The notes beneath the pieces are model-generated. The model was not told the DNA's origin. It saw nothing but the letters and a program-made list of their open reading frames with translations, and ran no database searches. From positions 1 through 64,000 of the forward strand of contig BBXU01000292.1 of NCBI GenBank assembly GCA_001598975.1: a stretch of DNA of 64,000 nt. Reading direction: 5' to 3'. The stretch comes from Parachlorella kessleri. Its lineage: Eukaryota > Chlorophyta > Trebouxiophyceae > Chlorellales > Chlorellaceae. Made by a program: the position numbers and the translations under genes. Numbering within the stretch: the first letter of the stretch is position 1; each line of letters starts with the position of its first letter. Below, piece after piece: positions 1 to 11,403 of this stretch.

Positions 1-298
1 TTGGTCGACGTGGTGGTGGTGGTGGTGGGGGCGGGGGGGGGGTAGTTTGGAGTGTGTAAGGTCCATCTTAGAGTTGCATCTTGTTTCTGGGAGGCCTTGG
101 CTGCAGGAATTTTCTTTCAGAATTTTTCTGCAGGAATCTTGTGCGTGGGTGTGCAGGTTAAGCCGCCAGTTTGATGGCGGACTGCATGGTAGGGTGTCGA
201 CTTTAGGAATGCGTCCATAACCCAAAAGGATTGCATTCTGTATAGCTTCTGCAGTGCGTCAGGTGGCCTGCAACTCTCTGCCTGGGGCGTGACTGCAG
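1..298. other. intron/upstream sequence of the ligase gene
   Basis: I see no supportable exon here. Positions 10-42 are a GTG-rich and G-rich run with several G tracts. The sequence ends in a good acceptor (GACTGCAG at 291-298), so it is most simply an intron of the ligase gene whose donor lies outside the window. Confidence 0.5.
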
Positions 299-3200
299 GC
301 GAGCCCGCCCCCTACCTGCACTTGGCCCGGGCTTTTGAGGCGATGGATGCCACCACCAAGCGCCTGCGCATCTCAGGCAAGGGCACTCCAATGGGGGGGG
401 ATGATGTTACAAAGCTGTAACAGAACAGGGAAGGCGGTGCGGGGCAGTCACAGGGCCGCTGAGCATTTAGGATGCAGTCCAGAGCAGAGCACTTTTTATG
501 CAAGGTGGTGGTTTTACATGCCCCTAACCCTGCCTGGCTACTCCCCTTGTGCCACAGTCCCGTGCACACAGCCTAGGCCATTCCCTGGCTCGCGGTGCAG
601 ATGTGCTGGTGAACACCTTCCGCTCGGTGCTGGCGCTCAGCGCGGCGGACCTGGTCCCCGCGGCCTACCTAGCCACCGGCAAGGTGGCCCCCGACTACGA
701 GGGGATGGAGCTCAATGTGGGTTGGGCAGCGGTGGCGGTGTGAAGACATGGGACCCGCATGACGAAGAATGTTATACTGTGCAGCGAAGGCTTGTTGTGG
801 CCACAGGCACGGCTTGCTGGCTGGCTTGTGGTTGGCACCCTCTCCTTCGTAAGGGGAGCACCAAACCTTCATATCCTGAAGGAAGGTAGAGGTGAAGGTG
901 CAACTGCAGCCCCATGGTGAGACAGTGGCTAGTGGCGGCAATACCCTGCAGAATGCTTTCTTTGCCTGCAGGTTGGCGGCAGCACCGTGTCGGCTGCCAT
1001 TGTGGAGGCCACAGGTGTGAGCAAGGGCCGGCTGCGAGACATGCACAACCAGCTGGGCGACATTGGCGATGTGGCTCAAGCCTGCAAGAGAACACAGGTG
1101 AGGCAGGGGGGGCGGTTCGGTTTGTAGCGGAGGCCTGACGAAGTGGCAGCGCCTGGATGTGCAGCGGATCATGTGCCAGTTAACATAATGTCAGCCCCTG
1201 GCATTCAAGCTGCCTCAACTCTGCTTGTCTTGTATGTGTCCAGGCCACGCTCCAGCGCCCGGCCCCGCTGACGGTGCAGGGCGTGCTGGGCACGCTTCGC
1301 AGCCTGGCGCGCGAGAAGGGGCAGGGCGCGGCGGGCCGCCGCCAGCGCAGCGTGCTGGGCCTGCTGCGTGCATGCAGGGAGAGTGAGACCAAATATCTGA
1401 CGCGGACGCTGGTCCAGGTGTGGTGCTTGATGCTAGGCTGGTGTGTTTACAGTTGGCTGCACGCTTCAAAGGTTGTATGTAGTAGAGATACGTTGTGGCC
1501 ACTTGTTGCTCAGCAGCTGCAGCACGGGACTGCGTGGTTGCTCGTCTCAGCAAGTCTGCGGCCCTCAGCAAGTCTGCGGCCCTTTTGTGGTAGCATGGGG
1601 TAGGGGAGTTTCCTGCATAACGATAGAGAGGTTTGCCCTCGCAACACGTAGAGGCCGTGGAATGTTTGGAACAGGCTGGTTGACGTCGTGCAGGCTCTGC
1701 GAGTTGGAGCCAACTGGCGGAGTGTGATCCCTGCGCTGGCAAAGGCGGTGCTGCTGCACAGGGAGGGGCCCAAGGTTCCCAAGGCGCGAGAGGCCCAGCT
1801 GCCCTGTTTTACCACAGGAGCATCAAAGCAGCATCTCATCATCTTGCCTCCCCTGCATCTGACCCCACCATGACTGGGGGTTATTATATTCTTGCATGGC
1901 TGCCCCACTTGCTGTAGCCACCAGAGCTCTGTACTCATCATCACAAGGAGTCGCTAAGCACGGGCAGCATTGTCTTGCAATGATGGCTGGTGGCACCTTC
2001 CCTTTGCCTTTGTTGCGCCCTGCTCTGCGCTCCGGCTTTCAGGCCACCGGTCCAACCACTCGCTGCTTGCAGGCCCGGCTTGATGCTGTGGGTGCTGCGG
2101 CCACCTCAGCTTTCCATGTGTGCCCCAACCTGGAACAGCTGGTGGCCGCCATGGTGGAGGGGCCACTGGAAGAGTTGGAGGCGCGGTGCACAATGACGCC
2201 AGGTCGGTTGTGCGGGTTGGCGGGGGAACACTGGTTTGTCACGGGTTGAGTGCAGGGGGCGCAAGGAATCGTTTGGAGGTGGGGCCCATCTGCGCCTGAG
2301 GGTTGCCAGTTATGTTGGCTTGAGTCACAAAGCGGTGCCCCGTTATGTAGCGAGCATCCTCGAGGGGTTGGCTTGTACAACTGAAGCTTGGAGAGTGCCT
2401 TGGTAGAATTAGGTCTTGCGCCACATGTGCAGGCGTGCCAATCAAGCCAATGCTTGCCAAGATTACGGAGGGCATCCCCGATGCCATCAAGCAGCTCAAG
2501 GGAGCGCCCTTCTTGGCAGAGTACAAGTACGATGGTGAGCAGGGCTTGTTAGGGGGGCTGAACGGCGAGAAACTGCCCTGGAGGGAGCCGTGAAAAATCC
2601 TACGGACCTGGTAAATACACAGGTCCTGTCGACAACACGGATCAGCATCAATTGCTATGTTGTGGGAAATCCGTTTGGAGTATCCATGACTGACCAGGAT
2701 CTCATGATAGGATGGTGGGAACAGGCAGGGCAGCTTGGATCTAGCTGTGGTAGGTGAAGCCAGCGTAGTTCTCGCAGACATGAACAGCAACATACAACAC
2801 GGCCAGCCAGCTTGCTTGATGATGGACCCACGCGCTCTGCTGGAGCATGAAGATGGCGAACTGTGTGGTGCAGGTATGCGGGCGCAGATACACATGCTGC
2901 CGGGCGGGCAGGTGAGCGTAGGTGCATGGCCAAGGTTGTTTTGCCACATGCAGTGGCATCAAGCAGAAGATATCCTTGCTGACCATGCTCTGAACATAGC
3001 ATGCCCACAATAGCATCTTTAAGGGCCTTACGCTGCTGCTACTGTGCTGCTGCTGCCCTGTGACGTGCAGGTCAAGGTGTTTTCTCGCAACTGCGAGGAC
3101 CGCAGTGCCGCCTACCCAGACGTTGCCGTTCACATTAGGGAGGCGGCGCAAGGTGAAGCAGTTGGGACTCGCCTGTAAATGGCTAGATTGAACCAGCTGC

Positions 3201-6200
3201 ATATGTGCTTGCACTGGCAAGCACAGGCGCCTGTAGCAGCTCCTCAGAGACATGGACGGCCTCCAACCACTGCAGCGCTCCTTTCTGTGCCCTGTGCTGT
3301 GCTTCCAGCTGGTGTTTGATTCTTCTCCAAGCGCTTGTCGGCGCGCTGGCGCCACCAGCCCATCTTTCGCAGCGCGCCTAAGCATGCCCAGCACTGCCCT
3401 GGCCTGCAGGCGGCTCCACCTCCCTAGTGGTTGATGCGGAGCTGGTGGCCATCGAGAGAGACCCCGAGGGCGGCCCCCCACGCATCCGGGCATTCCAGGT
3501 GCGGCCCGGGATGTGCAGCCTTGTCACACCAGAGCGGCACAGAGCTGCAACCTGCAAGCTTGCCAGGGAGCTCCTGCGCAAGCCAGCGCCCTTTTGGTAC
3601 CTGCGCGGTGGATGCCTGGATTCACACAGGCTGACGCACTGACCTACAGAACAGACGGTCGTCAGGAGTGAACTTTGGATATCGTGGGGTTGTGTGTAGG
3701 TGTGCTTGTTGGCAGCAGCTCACCTTGGCACGCATCACCCCTGCCCCGCCAGCTGAGCACATTGTTACCTGGGCAGGTGCCAGGACAGCGGGTGTCAGCG
3801 CCCCTCTCCCTCCTTCCCCTCGTACGGGGGCGTGTTGAGCATGCCTCTCTCTTGTGGGTGCAGGAGCTGGCTACCCGGGCGCGGGGGGATGTCGAGCTGG
3901 CTGCCATCTCTGTGGCAGTCTGCGTCTTTGTGTTTGACTTGCTGTACCACGATGGCCAGAGCCTGGTGCGACAGCCACTGAAGGAGCGGAGACGAGCGCT
4001 TCTGCAGGTGAGCACAAGCAGCACTAGGAGACCTGGGGAAGGGCCTGAGGGCAAGTGCCTATGGAGTCTGCAAATAGCAGCGGGGGTTTTGGGACATGTC
4101 TGAGGGCTGACAGAAAAAGTTTGTGAGTTGCACAAGTGCTGCTAAGGCTGGGATACTGAGTGCGATGAACAGGTAGTAGTAGTGGCGCCGGCGCCAGTAG
4201 GCATGTGGCGCAGCCCTTGCCAGCCAAGGCATGGAATGCTACCCGGCTCTTGCTACCAGACTGCCAGGCGGCTGGGCTGGTGCTTTGTGCAGGCATTGCC
4301 ACACATGCGGCCGGGGTATGTGATGCTGGCGCAGTCAGAGGAGTACCACCCTGAAGCCAGCATCCCAGGGCTAGCCACAGGTTCTGACGTGCCTCGGGAG
4401 GAAAGGGAGGCCGGCGGCGAGGGCATCGTTGATCTGATGGACACAGAAGAGGCAGCGCTTGCAGGGCATAATGAGGTTGGGCATGCAGGCTCGCAAGCAG
4501 CAGCAGCAGCAGTGGCGGCACTGGACTGGGAACTGGGCAGGGTAGCCCCAGCAGAAAATCTGTCGGCAGCCTCGGTGCCATCTACGCCACTTGAAGCCAG
4601 CCCTGCAGCGGCACTGGCAGCGGGGCCAGCAGAGGGCGGCGCCGCGCTGTTGGCTGTGGAGGCCCGGGTGCATGAGGCGTTGCTGTGGGCGATTGCTGCG
4701 GGCACGGAGGGCTTGATGCTGAAGAGTTTGGCGGGGGCTTATGAGCCCAGCAGGCGCTCTGACCACTGGGTCAAGCTCAAACGGTGGGTGGGTCGGGGCC
4801 AGAGCTGAGCAGTGTGTGGCGGATGGGTGCAGTGGTGGTGGGCGGCAGGTGTGCTGTTGTTCTGTGGGCGAGGGTTTACCGTGGCGCTTCTGTGGTAGCT
4901 TCATCAAGGGAGCCTGGGACGTAGTGGAGCATGCCGGATGAAAGCTTGCAAGAGGCGACAGGCAATCCATGCTGTTGGGGGTCAGCTCTTGGTAGTGCAG
5001 GGCATGCTTGCTAGCCAGTTACCCTACGCTCCGCTGTGCTGCGCTGTATAGCTCGTCAGCTCCGTCGGTTGGCTTGGAGGCTCACCAGGCGTTCGCCTAG
5101 TTGGTTGTGCCTAGGTTTTGGCTGCCCTTCCCGCTGGGCTGCAGGGACTATGTGGAGGGCATGCATGAGACCCTGGACCTGGTGCCCATCGGGGCTTGGT
5201 ACGGCAATGGCCGCAAAGTGGGGTGAGTGCCCAGGCACAGGCAGCAAGAGGAGTTGTCATCAAGGAAAATGCCAGGGACGTTTATAGATGGTCAAATGTC
5301 AGAGAATGCTTACCACACTCGTGGGACACAACTAATGCTTGTCTGCGTGCCCATCAAACGCAGCAGAGGCGAACAAATGTAGCCGATCATGCGGTCTTGC
5401 ATTCATACAGCCCCGTTTCAAATGACGAAGCATAAGGTCTCTCAAGAACCATCCTTCGCGACAAAGCCTTGCAAATGTGCCGCTCTGTGGGTGGCCTAAG
5501 AGACCGGGTGTCGCAGCTGCTTCTCCCCCGCCTTGCGTTCCCCTCCCTGTCTGCTGCAAGCAGCTGGTCCTCGTCCCTCTCATGGCTCGTTGTGACCTCG
5601 ACACTGAGGAGCTGCACAGTAATGAGAAGCCAAGGTCGTGCTGATCCCCATTTTCATAAGCTATCCTGCAGGTGGTACTCGCCCTTCCTCATGGCCGTGT
5701 ATGACCCGGACACCGAGGAGCTCCAGAGCCTGTGCCGCTGCATGTCTGGCTTCTCAGACCAGTTCTACAAGGAGGCAACCGCCAGGTGGGGTGCTGCTTG
5801 CTGGCTGGGTGGCAGGAGGGCTGGTTGTGTGATGGTTGGGCCGCTGCGCTTTGATCTTCTCAAACCAGCTCTCGAGGAGCCCACACCTGCCGGTTCGCAT
5901 TCCGCATGTCAAGACTTTAGCATCCCTGTTGCAGGCTAAAGGAGCGGATCCTCCCTGGCCCAAAGCCGTACTACCGCACCAACGAGGTGCCCGACGTGTG
6001 GTTTGAGCCTCTGGAAGTCTGGGAGATCCGTGGGGCCGATCTTACAATATCCCCTGTAAGTGGGAATGGGTGCATGTGTGTGTGTGAGTGTGCGCGCGCG
6101 CGTGTGCAGTGTGTCCGGGGCGAGGGAAATGGGTGTGTCCTGCGCGCGCGTGCTGGATGTGATCAGGACTGAGTGTGCTTGTCAGGGGTGGCATCAGATG

Positions 6201-7267
6201 GTGAACAGGACCATCTCAGCCCGCTGCTGTTTATCATGCGTGTTTAGTCAGGGTGGCTGGTCGTGCGAACAGAGGTGACGGCAAACTGTGGTGACAGGGG
6301 CAATGCATATGCTTTGGGGCTTGCCTTGCGTGTTTGTTTGGGAGCCTGGCAACGTGTTTGTTCAAAGAGGTAGCGGCGATACAGTAATCTTCTCACTCAC
6401 TGGGCTTGCATGCTCCTTGGTGCAATGAAGGGTGTCTCGGGGCAGATTTGGCTGCGTTGTCTGTAAATCGTCAAGGGATTGCTCAAAAGCGGGGCTAAGC
6501 TATTGGACTATTTGCAGCTCTAGCATTGCTGTGCGGGCGTTAGCCCCTCTCTACGTAGTGTCCGCCGATGTTGGTATATCAACTGTGCAGGTGCACAAGG
6601 CCGCGGTGGGGAGGCTGGACATGGACAGAGGGGTGGGCCTACGCTTTCCGCGCTTTGTCCGCATCAGGTGCTTTGGGGGAGCGAGGCTGCCTGCTGGCAG
6701 TATGCGGGGGCTGGGGGCTGCCATGGCGGGGTGGCGGCAGGCTGTGAGACTGACCAGCTACACTGGACAGCTGGCCTGGGGCAGTGGAGAGCACCAGTGG
6801 GTCGCATGAATTACTGCCCTTGTCTGATGTTGTGATTTTGGCATGAAAGCAACTCAAGGATGCCTAGAATAATCGGTTGGGGCTGCTTGCAGAAAGCTGC
6901 CTGGACACGTGGTCAAGCTGTGCCCGACGAGGCTCCCCACGACTGTGCTGCTTGCTTGCACCCACACTGCTGTGCTGTGCTCAGGGACGACAAAGCGGTG
7001 GAGGACGCCACCGCTGCTGGCGCCATCGTCCAGCTCTATCACGCCCAGACCCGCAAGGTGGAGCACGCTGGCAGGCAGCTGGCGGCAGCAAGGGGAGCGG
7101 CAGGGGCGCAAGCGGGGGAAGCGGGGCCTGGCAGAGGGGGTGGGGGGGAGGCGGACAGCGACCCTGATGGTGGGCGGGGTGGGGACGAGGGCTTGCAGCT
7201 GGGGGATGGGAGTGAGTCTGGAGACGAGGAGGGCGGCGGCAATGAAGGCTGGGAGGAGGGAGACTGA
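299..7267 (+). CDS. LIG1: ATP-dependent DNA ligase I, 5' end outside window
   Basis: Seals nicks in duplex DNA using ATP (Okazaki fragment joining, excision repair) in the nucleus. Seventeen exons: 299-376, 601-716, 972-1097, 1244-1417, 1694-1774, 2073-2202, 2433-2534, 2874-2911, 3071-3152, 3410-3498, 3864-4007, 4293-4783, 5145-5222, 5672-5785, 5935-6055, 6591-6667, 6985-7267; phases agree and give 773 codons plus stop. The first six exons match the helical DNA-binding domain (RSVLALS, LLRACRESE). Motif I is AEYKYDG-MRAQIH with the nucleotidyl lysine, split by an intron; motif III is VDAELVAIERD; VCVFVFDLLY follows; motifs IV/V are EGLMLKSL and SDHWVKLKR. The OB domain contains DTEELQ and GLRFPRFVRIR. 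The acidic Gly-rich tail resembles the acidic tail of other LIG1 proteins. The intron after 376 uses a GC donor. The N-terminal PCNA-binding region would lie upstream. Confidence 0.95.
6244..6326 (+). repeat. dispersed repeat, copy 1 (ligase intron)
   Basis: About 83 bases inside the last-but-two ligase intron match, in inverted orientation, a segment at 13264-13346. Shared blocks include TCAGGGTGGCTGGTCGTGCG, AACAGAGGTGACGGC, GTGGTGACAGGGGCA and GGGGCTTGCCT. Flanks outside the block do not match, which suggests a small mobile or dispersed repeat rather than a gene fragment. Confidence 0.7.
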
Positions 7268-7789
7268 GGGAGTGGATCGGTTCACGAGGCATGCAGAGCG
7301 GTCTAGGGTGATTTGTATGTTGAGCCTGGCAGGGGTGGCGGCAGGGAAAGAACTGGTTGTTAAACGGGCGGGAACCAGTCGTGACCAGCACTTCATTGGT
7401 GGGTCGGTATCTGTATACGAGGGGACCAGTACATGCAAGAGACAAGGTGGCACTGTACGATTGTCCCAGCCTGGCAGAGACGGGCATGGGCAGGGAGAAA
7501 GGCACCTTGTAGGTCCTCACTCAGCCGCAAGGGGCGACCTATCCCTTCATTTTAGCTACCTGCACAAAACTTGGCTTGCTTGCTAACTAACAAAAGGGTA
7601 GCCAATATACCCCTATGCCACCAACCACATCATACATCGTGCCCCAGCAAGCCCTCAAGCAGGGTGACGATCTGCGCCACTGCTCTCCTGCGGCGGCGGT
7701 CTGCTTACAAGCTGCTAGGTATCCAATGGCAGTTGCAAACCTCTCGCCTCACTTCGCCTCGCCTCGAAGCACATCTTCGCATGCTGTCG
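7268..7789. other. tail-to-tail spacer between ligase and tautomerase genes
   Basis: No gene is seen. The ligase gene (+) and the tautomerase gene (-) converge here, so both 3' UTRs must lie in about 520 bases. A TGTAA signal is visible only for the minus-strand gene. Confidence 0.5.
7705..7709 (-). terminator. probable TGTAA polyadenylation signal of the tautomerase gene
   Basis: TGTAA on the minus strand, 81 bases past the stop codon; this pentamer is the usual green-algal poly(A) signal. Confidence 0.4.
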
Positions 7790-8855
7790 TTAGAACGTTG
7801 AGGCGTTCCAGCCAAAGTCAGTCCTCCCAACATCATAGAACTGCAGCAGATGATGTACAAGGCCACCTCACCGAAGCTTGGGAGGCTTGGTTTGTTGTGA
7901 AGCCAGGACATGCTGCGCTGCTGTGCAAGCCACTCAGACCATGAAGCCTTGTCCACTGCTTTGTAGCAGGCTGGGTCTTAGACCACGTTTCATAAAGCAA
8001 GAAGTCCCAGGGGACGGGAGCAGGGTACCGAGGTGATCCGCAGCTGACCAGCCCACCTTGATATAAAAGCGTGAAGGCGGCACGCCCAGGTGCCGCTGCA
8101 CGATCTCTGCAAGGGCCGCGCTTATCTTCTTGTTCTTGTCGCCGCCTGTGAGGGTAGCAGTCGATGGTAGATATCAGCCGGTGCTGCTAGGAAGGCGAGC
8201 CAGGGCACTTATCCAGTGCTGCGGCGCTCTCAGGTGCAGAGGCACTTGTTGAGGGAACTCCAAACTTACCAATGGCGCCAATGGAGATTAATTCTCCAAA
8301 AGCACAAGGCTCCTCCGTTCCAGCATAGCACATCGGCTTGCCCGCGTTCAAGCTGACCATGACATACTGCTCAGGCTTGCCGGTTGCCTGCATGGCCGAC
8401 AGCAGGATGCTGCCTGCCGCATGGTACTATTACCAACATATAGTGCAAGTGCAGCAGTAAAGTAGGGCCCTCACCCTCTGCCTGTTACTTGCAGCCAGGC
8501 CCTTGCCTGTCAGCAGGGCTCCCCTGGCCACGCCGGAGGGCTACACAAACTGGGTTCTCAGCCCTGGGCCTTTACTAAAGACGGCCCTGTGGACCAGATG
8601 CTCACCTTTGCCACTGCCTTTGAAAGGTCCTGAATGAGCTGGCTGGAGGACACGCGGTCTCCAGGCACTGCAGTAGTGCATAGCAGGATGCAAGCCTGGG
8701 AATGTGAAGCAGTGGTGAGAGTGCTGCCAGAGAGCCTCCTCAAGGTTGGCATGTCGACCAGGCGCTGCGGGGATCAGTTATTGCCTTGGGTATACCTGCT
8801 CTGCTAGGAGCTACGTTGTTGCCTTACCATTGGTGGTCAGGTTGAAGGTGGGCAT
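7790..8855 (-). CDS. MIF: MIF / D-dopachrome tautomerase-family protein
   Basis: Small trimeric tautomerase-superfamily protein, homologous to animal macrophage migration inhibitory factor and plant MDL proteins; the known reaction is keto-enol tautomerisation with Pro2 as catalytic base. Five exons on the minus strand: 8855-8828, 8667-8606, 8387-8270, 8145-8057, 7840-7790. They total 348 bases, giving exactly 115 residues, the typical MIF length. The product begins MPTFNLTTNVPGD, so Pro2 is present. It continues with SKAVAKATGKPEQYVMVSLN, where the Lys of ATGK matches MIF Lys32, then YAGTEEPCAFGELISIG, and ends FYDVGRTDFGWNASTF. The animal CxxC oxidoreductase motif is reduced to CAFG, with one Cys only. 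Another ATG at 8752, in the intron, gives a shorter MPTL start but does not keep the family N-terminus. No signal peptide is seen, so cytosolic location is likely. All donors are GT. Confidence 0.92.
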
Positions 8856-10608
8856 GTAATCCTGCTGCTGTAAGCCTGCTGAACGGCTGACTAGTGCACG
8901 GGCTTTGCCTAGCAGAATGTGCAAGTGAGTGTACGTCCAGGCAAAGGAAAGCTCGTGTGGAATTCTGGGATTCAACCAAGTAGGCGGGAACTCCAACTAG
9001 GTGATGGACCTGGAAAGCACCTCCTCTGCCAACACACAGGAGTATTGCTGGTAACAGGCAAACCACCCTCTGTGACAGCCCGCAGTACCCATCTGGCAGC
9101 ACAGGGGCTTGATCATGTCTCGCTTGGCAACGGGGAGCCCTGCGCTGAGGAACAGTCAGGGACCTGCCTGCCCAGGGCATTTCCTGCAACTGGGACTGTT
9201 GAAGTAGTCTTAGCTGTGGGAGGTATGTAGCCTTACACCGGCGGCGTTTTCGGACGCTCCGCAACAGCTATCAGCTCACTTTGGCGGTCCTGGCTGATCG
9301 ACTTACCACGCACGGGGACACTTCTGTAAACAACCACCACAGAGCAACTTGCTGTGACGCAGTGATTGTCAGGAGGACAGCAATACCAGCGATACCCCCA
9401 GGCAGGCCTGACCACGTCCGCGGCTTCGAACGCGCCTTCGAACGGAAATACTCCTCTGCCAGTAGCATGTCGGCTTGGTGTCACCTCCGAACCACACCAG
9501 CAAGGGTGAAGGCCACCTCCAGCCTGAAAACCTGCGACATGAAACAGCAATACCCTTTATGCACATGATCAGGCGTGCATCCTTGCGGCTTTCTCAGAAA
9601 TATCTTCCCGTGCGCCCTCACCACGGGAGAGAAGACGCTTGATTTGCTCGCGGTACGCTGTTGTCATCCGCCCAGCAGCTGGCCAACTGTACCCCTCCGA
9701 AAACTTCCCCTCGGGGCGGTACTTCAGGACCATTTTCCAAGTGTTCTCAGTACAGCACCGGCCTCAGCCTGTCAAGTTTTACCACCAAGCAACTGTGCAA
9801 TCATCGCCTGACGAGTGTCGCGCTTTGAGGCTAGCTTGAAAAGGCAAGACATCCCTGTATATACAGCGTATGGAAGTCGGCGGTGTTGGTGGCGGCTGTC
9901 CGGAAAGGGCCGCCCTGTGTGTTCTTCCTATTTGCAGCGCACGCTTTGCGTCGAATTGATGCTACGTCACATTCTGGTCGTGCCGTGAAGGGGTGGTTTG
10001 GCCTTCCGCCCTGCGGGAATCGGTGAAGTACCACTGGCGGGAGATGTCAGTTTACTGGATAGGTCTGGCTCGTGCACTTTGCCGCTCACATCCCAGCAAT
10101 TACGACCTCTGTGAGCCTCCGGAAATCTCTGGTCACGCGAAGCGAGGCCTACGTAGCTGACGCCCTGTCACGGTACCTTGAAGGTGGGGTTTGCAACACA
10201 GCTATGACTTGTCACTCACCGCTGTAAACGGCGCCGCGAGGATCTTGGCAGACGAACCTTTTCAGGCCTGAGTGGTGCTCGCTTCTTAGTGAGTGCTTGG
10301 ACGGCTGCAGGAGCCGCCCGGAGTCCGTTCCCCATCACACCAACCCGGACCGAAGCAGTCAAGGTGAGCACACTGAAGATGCCTCAAAAACAAGAAAAGG
10401 GCGCTCTGTTTTTGGAAACAGCAGCCGGGGAAGGGGGACCATGCCGCAGGGATGCCCTGACCGGGTGTTGCCCGGGACCTGCACGCCAGAAGACAGCAAC
10501 TGGCACACAGTGCATTACTGCAGGAAGAACTGCCCCTTTTCTAGCTCCTGGGGCGGGATATATCCTCACGGCTTGCTGTGCTGTCACACAACGTGCAGGG
10601 TGGCAAGT
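8856..10608. other. spacer between two divergent genes, including a small open frame
   Basis: This lies between the minus-strand tautomerase gene and the plus-strand gene at 10609. It should hold the tautomerase promoter; a TATATA element at about 9857-9862 is a candidate, but far from the ATG. At 10364-10598 there is a well-formed intron (AAG|GTGAGC to GTGCAG|GG) that would sit in the 5' UTR of the downstream gene. The minus strand also carries several exon-like pieces, one listed separately. Confidence 0.4.
9569..9733 (-). CDS. possible small ORF or first exon, 54 codons
   Basis: A minus-strand ATG opens a 54-codon frame beginning MVLKYRPEGKFSEGYSW and continuing RMTTAYREQIKRLLSRG. A good donor (CGTG|GTGAGG) lies inside it, so it may be the first exon of a gene whose later exons I cannot place. 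The basic, helix-like composition is unlike random frames in this window, but I recognise no family. It may equally be a chance frame in the tautomerase upstream region. Confidence 0.2.
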   Translation of the reverse strand: MVLKYRPEGKFSEGYSWPAAGRMTTAYREQIKRLLSRGEGAREDISEKAARMHA

Positions 10609-11319
10609 ATGGCTACACGCAAGCTGCTGCTGCTGGCGGAAGTCAGTAAGCAGCACAGCCAGCTCCTTGGAACAGCCTCTAGCCCGTGCACGCCTGGCAC
10701 GCTGCGGCCCCCCAGCAGTGAGGCCACGCTGACGCCGCCCTCCTCAGGCTCCTATTCTCAACAGCTGCATTACAAGTCGGCTTTCCGCCCATACAGCGAC
10801 GCTGCAGCCCAGCAGCCGCCTGTAATTGTGCGCCAGCCCGCCTCGGGGGCCAAACCGCCCCTGCCCTTTCTCCGCCCCGCCGCCCCGTCCAGCGTCATTG
10901 TCCCCACCACGCCCCTCTACACCGCCAGCCACCCCGCCCTTCCACTGCAGCCCTCCCTTTCCCCCCGCACCTCTACCGCGCTGCCTGGGTCTGGCTCGTC
11001 TGAGAAAAGGAAGGAGCCTGAGGGCGAACTCTTCTTGGCTCTGTCCTCCGCTTGGGAGCAGCCGCCAGCCAAGGTGCAGAGGCTCGCCAGGGCCCCCAGG
11101 CTCGATGGGGCAGCTGCAGCTGGAGCAAGCCACAGCAGGTCCTCAGCCTTGCCTCGCCCGGTCGTTTGGGCGCTGCGGGTGTACATGCAGCAGTACCAGC
11201 TGCGCCGACTGGGGCTGCAGGACAGCCGGGGCGAAGGGCTGCTGCCCGTAGCTCTTGCCATCCTGACGAGCCAGCTGGCTGGCGCAAGCAATATGTCAGC
11301 ATGTCCGGGGCACAGCTGA
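10609..11319 (+). CDS. Pro/Ser-rich protein of unknown function
   Basis: An uninterrupted 236-codon frame starts at an ATG (context AAGTATGGCT) just 11 bases after a probable 5' UTR intron. It begins MATRKLLLLAEVSKQHSQLL, then has about 120 residues rich in Pro, Ser, Ala and Leu (for example PPLPFLRPA) that look disordered. A Lys/Glu patch (SEKRKEPEGE) follows, and a more structured C-terminal part contains VVWALRVYMQQYQLRRLG. No signal peptide, membrane segment or catalytic motif is seen and I do not recognise a family. The frame upstream of the ATG is also open back to 10297, so a longer product is possible if the intron is not real. A strong pyrimidine tract and acceptor at about 11777 could mark a further exon with EWSEWVKDSCGG; I could not connect it in frame. 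Confidence 0.55.
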   Translation: MATRKLLLLAEVSKQHSQLLGTASSPCTPGTLRPPSSEATLTPPSSGSYSQQLHYKSAFRPYSDAAAQQPPVIVRQPASGAKPPLPFLRPAAPSSVIVPTTPLYTASHPALPLQPSLSPRTSTALPGSGSSEKRKEPEGELFLALSSAWEQPPAKVQRLARAPRLDGAAAAGASHSRSSALPRPVVWALRVYMQQYQLRRLGLQDSRGEGLLPVALAILTSQLAGASNMSACPGHS

Positions 11320-11371
11320 CCTTCAGGGTGAGGCAGCTTTTGCCTCCAAGAGCAGTTGCTTGTGATTGGCT

Positions 11372-11403
<32 letters not shown>

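Noticed and set aside
6060..6140. Alternating GT/GC run as a possible Z-DNA or regulatory element
   Set aside because: A simple dinucleotide microsatellite just inside a ligase intron; nothing else marks it as functional.
8558..8752. Alternative tautomerase start MPTLRRLSG
   Set aside because: Its downstream residues do not match the family N-terminus, while exon 1 at 8855 (MPTFNLTTN) splices in phase to VPGDRVSSS and gives the exact family length.
9601..9760. Match of LKYRPE to ribosomal protein eL8 (L7Ae), which has LLKYRPEDK
   Set aside because: Only about eight residues agree and the following residues (GKFSEGYSW) do not; the L7Ae core is not found nearby.
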